Under the pieces are notes generated by a model. That model saw only the letters and a program-made list of their open reading frames with translations. It was not told where the DNA came from and did no database searches. A stretch of 64,000 nucleotides of DNA from Streptomyces sp. CoH27 (GTDB lineage: Bacteria; Actinomycetota; Actinomycetes; Streptomycetales; Streptomycetaceae). The position numbers and the translations under genes were made by a program. This document shows positions 59,239 to 64,000 of this stretch, one piece after another. Within the stretch, counting starts at the first letter, position 1; each line of letters starts with the position of its first letter. Where the stretch lies: positions 1-64,000 of the forward strand of contig NZ_JAIQYY010000025.1 in assembly GCF_020181035.1 (NCBI RefSeq). Reading direction: 5' to 3'.

Positions 59239-59273
59239 CTCCTGACCTGCAGAAATGCAGGTCAGGAGTTTTT
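59239..59273 (+). terminator. Classical terminator behind the tRNA fragment
   Basis: A perfect 13-bp stem CTCCTGACCTGCA / TGCAGGTCAGGAG with a GAAA tetraloop is followed by TTTTT. This is the usual form of terminator after a Streptomyces tRNA gene. Confidence 0.9.
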
Positions 59274-59928
59274 ACGTACCTGCCAAAAACGCACACAGTC
59301 TTTTGACCATTGCTCTTTTCGAGCAGCGTAGCGATCGTCGCGCCGGATCCTACACTCCCGTTGACACATTCCTGCAGGCCAAAGCACATTCAGGCGACCC
59401 CATTGACCCGGCTCGCTGGCAAAACACGGATCGTGCTGCGGACCCGCGGCTGCAGCCTCACCGCCTCACGAAAACCCCTTTTGACCTGCCTGAATGTGTC
59501 CGAGGCCACATGGAAGCGCAAACGGTCCGGTGGCGTTTCCGATTCGGCCCGGACGAGGGCCGGTTCGAGCACCTTCCGGCCTCGGCGCCGAGCGCTCCTG
59601 GTACGGCCCATCCTTGCCACGCACCCGCGCATGCGCCCCTTCACGAGCTCCCGCGTGCCGCCTGAAACCTGACCGTCTCTACGCCCTGGCAGGAACCCGC
59701 GAGGCATGTGCTGCGCCACATCTCGGCGACGGCCGAAAGACGGGGTCACTGACGGTGCATCAACCGTCCGTCCGACAAGCGGATGGACGGGAGACGCGGG
59801 ATCGGTCGGTCTGTGTGACTGCGTGGGGCGCGCCGCGCGCCACCCCGGCGCCGTCCCGGGTCGGCGGGCAGTGGGACGGGCGCCGCGAAAGGTACGTTTC
59901 GCCGGGAGGCGGCTGGCCGCCACCGACG
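59274..59928. other. About 650 bp without a recognisable gene
   Basis: Frames on both strands are open but translate to low-complexity Arg/Pro-rich sequence or lack a ribosome binding site. GC content varies within the stretch, consistent with patched accessory DNA. Confidence 0.5.
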
Positions 59929-59959
59929 CCGGCCCCCGGACGAGAGTGCCGGGGGCCGG
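59929..59959 (-). terminator. Hairpin terminator of the streptogrisin-type protease gene
   Basis: A perfect 11-bp stem CCGGCCCCCGG / CCGGGGGCCGG with a nine-base loop, 35 bp after the protease stop. Confidence 0.75.
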
Positions 59960-59994
59960 TTCATGCCGTTGGGCGGGGCTGTTCGGCCCGGGGA

Positions 59995-61059
59995 TCAGCC
60001 GATCTGTGCCCCGTACGCTGCAAGGGCGGCAGGGACGGGCTGGAAGAAAGTCTGGCCGCCGTTGGTGCAGTCGCCGCTGCCGCCGGAGGTGAGGCCGAGG
60101 GCGCTGTCTCCGTCGAAGAGGGCGCCGCCGCTGTCGCCGGGCTCGGCGCAGACGTCGGTCTGGATCAGTCCGCTGACGGTGCCTTCCTGGTAGTTGATGC
60201 TGGCGTTCAGTGCGGTGACGGTGCCGTCGTGGACCTGGGTGGTGCTGCCGCTGCGCTGCACCTTCTCGCCGACGACGGCGTCCGCGGCCTTGGTGATCTT
60301 CTGGGTGCTGCCGTTGTAGAGGTCGACCTCGCTGGGGTGGTCGGTGTTGTCCGTGTACTTGGCGATCGAGTAGTCGTTGCCCGGGAACGTGGACTGCTCG
60401 GTGGTGGCGATCGTCTGGCCGCCCTGCTGGTCGGACCAGTCCTTGATGTCGTTGCCGCAGTGGCCGGCGGTCAGGAAGTACGGCTGGCCGTCCTTGACCA
60501 CGTTGAAGCCGAGCGAGCAGCGGGCGCTGCTGCCCCAGATCGCGTCGCCGCCGGCGATGAGGGGCTTGAACTCACTCTTGGTGTAGTGGATTTCGACGGC
60601 GTCGCCGAGGCTCTTGGCGACCTTGGTGAGCCGGTCCAGCTTGGCGCCGGTGACCGTGCGGTCGGCCGTCACCACGACCTTGTTGGCCCTGGGATCCATG
60701 GCCCAGGCGGTGCCCGGGATGGTCGCCTTGGCCTTCAGGGTCTGCCGGGCCGCGTCGAGCTGCGCCATCGAATGCCGGACGATCCTGGCCTGGGCGCCCT
60801 TGGCCCGGACCGCCGCGGCGGACGTCTCGTCCACCACGTTGACGACCAGTTTCTGGGCCCTGGCGTCGTAGAACGCGCCGGCCGTGCCGGTCGTGAGCTG
60901 GGACGCCAGGGTGGTCGCGGCGGCCGGGGAGAGTCTGGCCGCCGAGGACGCCGGGGCGGCCTGGGCGTTGGTGAGGGTGAGGCTCGCGGTGGCGGCGAGC
61001 GCGAGTGCGCCAGCGCCGGCCAGCATCGTACGGCGGTGGCGTATGCGGTGGTGCTTCAA
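59995..61059 (-). CDS. Secreted streptogrisin-type serine protease (S1E) with propeptide
   Basis: A 354-residue preproenzyme. The signal peptide runs to about NAQA (34), and an alpha-lytic-type propeptide spans about 35-165. The mature domain starts near IAGGDAIWGSSARCSLGF. The triad is His in FLTAGHCGND, Asp in GNDYSIAKY and Ser in CAEPGDSGGAL. It is an extracellular chymotrypsin-fold protease. Start is TTG 61059 (L/MKHHRIRHRR) with AGAGG upstream; ATG 61089 would add ten unlikely residues. It ends at a strong hairpin. Confidence 0.92.
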   Translation of the reverse strand: MKHHRIRHRRTMLAGAGALALAATASLTLTNAQAAPASSAARLSPAAATTLASQLTTGTAGAFYDARAQKLVVNVVDETSAAAVRAKGAQARIVRHSMAQLDAARQTLKAKATIPGTAWAMDPRANKVVVTADRTVTGAKLDRLTKVAKSLGDAVEIHYTKSEFKPLIAGGDAIWGSSARCSLGFNVVKDGQPYFLTAGHCGNDIKDWSDQQGGQTIATTEQSTFPGNDYSIAKYTDNTDHPSEVDLYNGSTQKITKAADAVVGEKVQRSGSTTQVHDGTVTALNASINYQEGTVSGLIQTDVCAEPGDSGGALFDGDSALGLTSGGSGDCTNGGQTFFQPVPAALAAYGAQIG

Positions 61060-61649
61060 CTGACTGCCTCTCGTGGGGGGATGGGCCATGACGTTGGGGA
61101 GTCACGTAGGCCCGGGAGGTAGGTGTGACATACCTGGCACGGATGAGTCACCCACAGCAGCGGGATGTCACGTCCATGCCAAGAGGCTCAGTATTCGCAC
61201 CAGCCCCACCCATGCACAAGGCCGAACTCTCGCCCCGCGAACAGAATTTCACGCCTGGAGCACACTTCATTCACACCGCTATCCGTCCATCCGAATCCGG
61301 AGTGCGGGCACCAGAAGGTGCCTGGCGAGGCCGGCGCACGCAGCGAGATCCCGCCCGCACACCAGGCCCCCGCGGATCGGAGGCGGAACGGGATGAAGCC
61401 GAAACCGTCGACGCCGCCAGGTTCTGACGCCGAGCCCGCCGTTCGAAGGCGAGCCGGGCGGCAGCCCCTGCAACTGCGCGACGGGATCCAAGGGGCGGCC
61501 GGTGACAGTGAGACGACCAGGGTGGGCGCCCTTGAGATGCCTCTGTGAACTCCCGGGAAACTTCACCCGCTTGATGTTGACAGGAGCATGTCTACGCGCG
61601 TCATTCTGTACGGCATCAACTTCCCCCCACACATCACTTGGAGGATTCC
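61060..61649. other. Divergent promoter region, about 590 bp
   Basis: The stretch separates the leftward protease from the rightward ribonuclease gene. I see no convincing gene. GC content is lower near both gene starts, as expected for promoters, but no clear -10/-35 pair or operator stands out. Confidence 0.45.
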
Positions 61650-62069
61650 TTGCTGACTCTGCGACGCCCCCAGCTGTCCTGGGCCAAGCGATTCGCGGTG
61701 CTGCTCGCCGCCATCGCGTCCGTGCTCAGCGTGTCCGCGATCAACAGCCCCGCCGCCAACGCGGCGGTCTACAGCTCCTGCAACATCGCCGGATGCTCCG
61801 ACGCAGCCTCGGCCAACCAGACCTGGTCCGACCTCGGCTACCCGACCACCCGGGGCTGGGTCGACTGGCCGGACGGCCAGTGCAGCTACGCAGGCGGCGA
61901 GTTCTACAACAACGACGGGCAGCTGCCCTCCGGTGACACCTTCTACGAGTACGACGTCTACCCCCGCACCTGCGGCGCCCACCGGGACGCCTACCGCATC
62001 GTCGTCGACTCCAATACCGGCGCGGTCTGGTACTCCCCCAACCACTACACCGACTTCTACCAGCTCTGA
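61650..62069 (+). CDS. Secreted ribonuclease of the RNase Sa/barnase (N1/T1) family
   Basis: A 139-residue exported protein. The signal peptide ends near SPAANA (38). The mature part contains the RNase Sa-like pattern WPDGQCSYAGGEFYNNDGQL, then TFYEYDVYPRTCG with catalytic Glu100, AYRIVV with Arg116 and NHYTDF with His132. Cys44, 49, 78 and 108 may form two disulfides. It is probably a guanyl-preferring extracellular ribonuclease. The start is TTG 61650, six bases after GGAGG. No barstar-like inhibitor gene is adjacent. Confidence 0.85.
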   Translation: MLTLRRPQLSWAKRFAVLLAAIASVLSVSAINSPAANAAVYSSCNIAGCSDAASANQTWSDLGYPTTRGWVDWPDGQCSYAGGEFYNNDGQLPSGDTFYEYDVYPRTCGAHRDAYRIVVDSNTGAVWYSPNHYTDFYQL

Positions 62070-62253
62070 CACTCCAACAGGACCTGCTCGTACATGCGGG
62101 TGAATGCACCGGGCCGAGAAGCCGTATCCGATCACGGAACGTGCGGACCGAACTGATCTCCCACCGGGTGATTTTCCCGTTGTACATACCTGAAGACAGG
62201 GCCTCTCGGTAGTTCGGGGTAAGAATCCAACCGAGCAGCGCCGGGAGGCCCTC

Positions 62254-62367
62254 ATGTCGTTGTTACACGCCTCCGAGTCCGTCCATGTCAACTCGGCTGC
62301 AGTGTCAAGTGATTGCCTAGCTCACACCGCGTCTTACGGCATGAACGCCCGGGTCCCGGACCTGTGA
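62254..62367 (+). pseudogene. Insertion-sequence end with a transposase N-terminal stub
   Basis: GGGCCTCTCGGTAGTT at about 62199, followed at 62241 by GCCGGGAGGCCC, looks like an imperfect inverted repeat at an IS end. ATG 62254 then begins MSLLHASESVHVNSAAV, a start known from Streptomyces transposases of IS4/IS1380-like elements. After about 18 residues the frame degenerates and ends at TGA 62365-62367. Confidence 0.4.
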
Positions 62368-62510
62368 CGCTCCAGGACATGAACTGGACCCTCGTCACCA
62401 GTTGACATCACGGCGGGGGCCCAGCACGCCCCCCGCCTCTGTTTCTCTTCGGTTCCGCCGTGGCAGGCTTGGCGTCAGCCATCCGCCGGAAGACTACGGA
62501 GTACGGGACC

Positions 62511-63278
62511 GTGCCCTTGAAGAACCCCCGCCGTTTCCGCCGGATCATCTGGGCCGGTTCCGGGTTGATCTGTCTAGCGGCAGCCGTGACCGGCTGGATG
62601 GCTGTGGACAGAGTGCACACCGACGACGGGTCTGTAAACAGCGACGTATTCGTAAGCAACCACGGGCGCACCCTCACCACCGTCACATCCTGGATGGACT
62701 GCGAGAACAAGCCCGATCTCCAAGCTCACGAGTCTGCCCACGGCATCGCGCTGACAGAAAAGCGCAAATGGCATGGTCAGCGTCAATCCAGTGATTCGTG
62801 CCACAACCCGCATGGCGGCCTGATCAGCACCTCCCTCGACAAGCCCGTGGGCGACAGGAAAATCACCGACGGTGTCACCGGCGATGGCATCATCACCTTC
62901 GACGACACTCACTTCCCCTACCCCCGATATCTGCCGTCCGGCTTCGCGCCTGCAGATAAGACCATCGGCCCCAATAACCCCCTGGGACTGCCGAACCCGG
63001 TGAGCAGCAAAGCCACGTGGACCTGCACCTATGAACGCAAACCGGGCAAGGGGGGGCAGGCCGGCGCCCTGAGTATCACGGCGGACGCTGGTGAGACCAC
63101 ACCCGCAGAGGGGACTCCGATGTCCTTCGCCGGTCATGCTGGCCGGCTTCAGAAGACGTCAGACCCGTCGTGGACGGCAGTGTGGACGCAGAACGGGTAC
63201 ACCATCACCGTCTGGACCGACGACCCGTCCATGACTGACGCCGAGTTCCTGCGAATTACGCAGAGCATGAGGAGCTAG
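62511..63278 (+). CDS. Membrane-anchored or secreted hypothetical protein
   Basis: A 255-residue protein with a basic N-terminus and one hydrophobic segment (about residues 13-33, IIWAGSGLICLAAAVTGWMA), so it is a signal anchor or signal peptide. The outside part contains paired cysteines (WMDCENKP, SDSCHNPHG, WTCTYERKP) and no recognised domain. Start is GTG 62511 in GGGACCGTG; GTG 62460 is an alternative. GC content is lower than in core genes, consistent with accessory DNA. Function is unknown. Confidence 0.65.
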   Translation: MPLKNPRRFRRIIWAGSGLICLAAAVTGWMAVDRVHTDDGSVNSDVFVSNHGRTLTTVTSWMDCENKPDLQAHESAHGIALTEKRKWHGQRQSSDSCHNPHGGLISTSLDKPVGDRKITDGVTGDGIITFDDTHFPYPRYLPSGFAPADKTIGPNNPLGLPNPVSSKATWTCTYERKPGKGGQAGALSITADAGETTPAEGTPMSFAGHAGRLQKTSDPSWTAVWTQNGYTITVWTDDPSMTDAEFLRITQSMRS

Positions 63279-63405
63279 AGAGCCTCCCCGGGCGATCACG
63301 AACGGGAGCCAGATGACCAGGGATGCGACGGTGCCCGTGCGGAGGGCGACGGAACCACGTTTGTCGTAGCGCCTCGCGACGGCCTCGTATGCCTTGAGTT
63401 TGGCA
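63275..63405 (-). pseudogene. C-terminal remnant of an IS5-family transposase
   Basis: The reverse strand encodes AKLKAYEAVARRYDKRGSVA and TGTVASLVIWLPFVIARGG, ending at TAG 63275-63277. The RRYDK segment and the following helix are typical of the end of IS5 DDE transposases. No catalytic part precedes it. Confidence 0.5.
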
Positions 63406-63561
63406 CGGCCGCGGTGGTCCAGGCACGACGCGAGAGGCGCCTGATCTGGATCTCCGCCGCCCGGTCCGGCCGGACCCACGGCATCGCCGCCCGCCACAAC
63501 CACCGCTTGGCCCGCCTGCACGCCTTACATGTCCTGACGAACCTCGGAGTCAACCGCTGAC
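63405..63561 (+). pseudogene. Internal remnant of a DDE_Tnp_4-type transposase
   Basis: The plus strand reads ARRERRLIWISAARSGRTHG followed by IAARHNHRLARLHALHVLTN and LGVNR, then a stop at about 63559-63561. The LIWxSxxRxGRTHxI pattern is the segment after the first catalytic Asp in DDE_Tnp_4 transposases. Both ends are missing. It abuts the opposite-strand IS5 remnant. Confidence 0.5.
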
Positions 63562-63898
63562 AGACGATCTACTCCGCAGACTGCTGCCCACGACCAGCGC
63601 GAGCACCCGGAGCACCAGCCACAACAGCCCTTTGACCTGCGACGTCAGGTTGGCGGAGACTCAGTTTGTTTGTTGGCACCACTCCCTGCAGCTCGCATCT
63701 CGAAGAGCACCGGGAGGCGTCCGATCTGAACGTGAAGTTGCCCTCGGTGTGATGGACCGAGAGCGCATCAGCCCTGGGGGCGGGGGCCACCCGGAGTGCT
63801 CTTCGTCACCCTTACGCTGACCTGAGCCAAAGCCCCGCCCGCACGGTGGCGCTTGTCATCATTGGTCGGCCTCGGACCCTGACCGCATCGGCACTGGG
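63562..63898. other. About 340 bp without a recognisable gene
   Basis: Open frames are short and lack ribosome binding sites; composition is mixed. It lies between transposase remnants and a partial gene at the right edge. Confidence 0.45.
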
Positions 63899-64000
63899 CT
63901 ACTGGTTCGTGGCCGGGGCGTTCGTCGGCGCGGCGCGGGCGGCCAGGCGGCCCGCGCCCCCCGCCGCCGCGATGGTCACCAGCGCTGCGAGCATCAGTGC
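63899..64000 (-). CDS. Partial gene at the right edge, C-terminal hydrophobic segment
   Basis: The reverse frame enters from the right edge with ALMLAALVTIAAAGGAGRLA and ends APTNAPATNQ at TAG 63899-63901. A hydrophobic helix followed by a short hydrophilic tail suggests the last membrane segment of a transporter or other membrane protein. Only 33 codons are visible. Confidence 0.35.
   Translation of the reverse strand, partial: ALMLAALVTIAAAGGAGRLAARAAPTNAPATNQ

Noticed and set aside
62602..62610. DnaA-box-like TGTGGACA
   Set aside because: It is a single imperfect match within a coding region, unlike the paired boxes at 50.4 kb.

Overview
The window is Streptomyces chromosome. The DNA is very GC-rich, GTG and TTG starts and ATGA/GTGA overlaps are common, and landmark genes are present: the principal sigma factor hrdB next to the sporulation regulator whiH, both topoisomerase IV genes (parC, parE), ptsH (HPr) and rnhB. 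From memory the gene order from about 3.7 to 56 kb resembles the SCO58xx core region of S. coelicolor. Both ends are accessory or decayed DNA.

Left edge (1-3.7 kb): remnants of transposases and of a DNA-binding gene, a TetR/SDR divergent pair with a palindromic operator, a frameshifted glycine-rich gene and an IS4-type fragment. 3.7-9.8 kb: a leftward operon encoding a GNAT/acyl-CoA-synthetase protein acetyltransferase, a frameshifted small gene, DUF5998, a nucleotide pyrophosphatase-like phosphodiesterase and thymidine kinase. A second, truncated tdk start lies in front of tdk. 9.9-15.2 kb: HPr, a GntR regulator, an M23 muralytic peptidase under a c-di-AMP (ydaO) riboswitch, and a paired M16 peptidase operon. 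15.4-21.6 kb: parC, a CobW-type metallochaperone, and two divergent citrate synthase paralogues. One paralogue carries an N-terminal DNA-binding domain, and the spacer between them holds seven TTGAY half-sites. 21.6-33.3 kb: an iron-box-controlled ferredoxin-like protein, a CitA/CitB two-component system, an SsuABC/THI5-type ABC importer, a second orphan CitB-type regulator, an acetate-type symporter with its DUF485 partner, and a NarL-type two-component system with a membrane protein. 34.3-45 kb: parE, a small zinc protein, a trypsin-like protease, an IS5/IS30 scar, hrdB, whiH and a large ABC fusion protein. 45-55.3 kb: a Nudix regulator, a glycogen-debranching-like protein, DUF4192 and a RecQ/phosphoribosyltransferase fusion separated by two DnaA boxes, two hypothetical genes and rnhB.

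Right edge (55.3-64 kb): a TetR gene with two operators faces an MFS exporter gene cut off after about 41 codons by an integrated element. The element's large serine integrase reads through the attachment site. It has a frameshift at a G8 run and an unusual transposase-like (DUF4096) C-terminal domain. Beyond it lie small orphan ORFs, the 3' half of a tRNA-Arg with its terminator, a streptogrisin-type protease, a secreted RNase Sa-like ribonuclease, an anchored hypothetical protein and more IS scars. I found no CRISPR array, no complete rRNA or tRNA gene and no complete biosynthetic cluster. The most interesting candidates for new biology are the HTH-citrate synthase with its operator array, the integrase-DUF4096 fusion, and the DnaA boxes in front of recQ.
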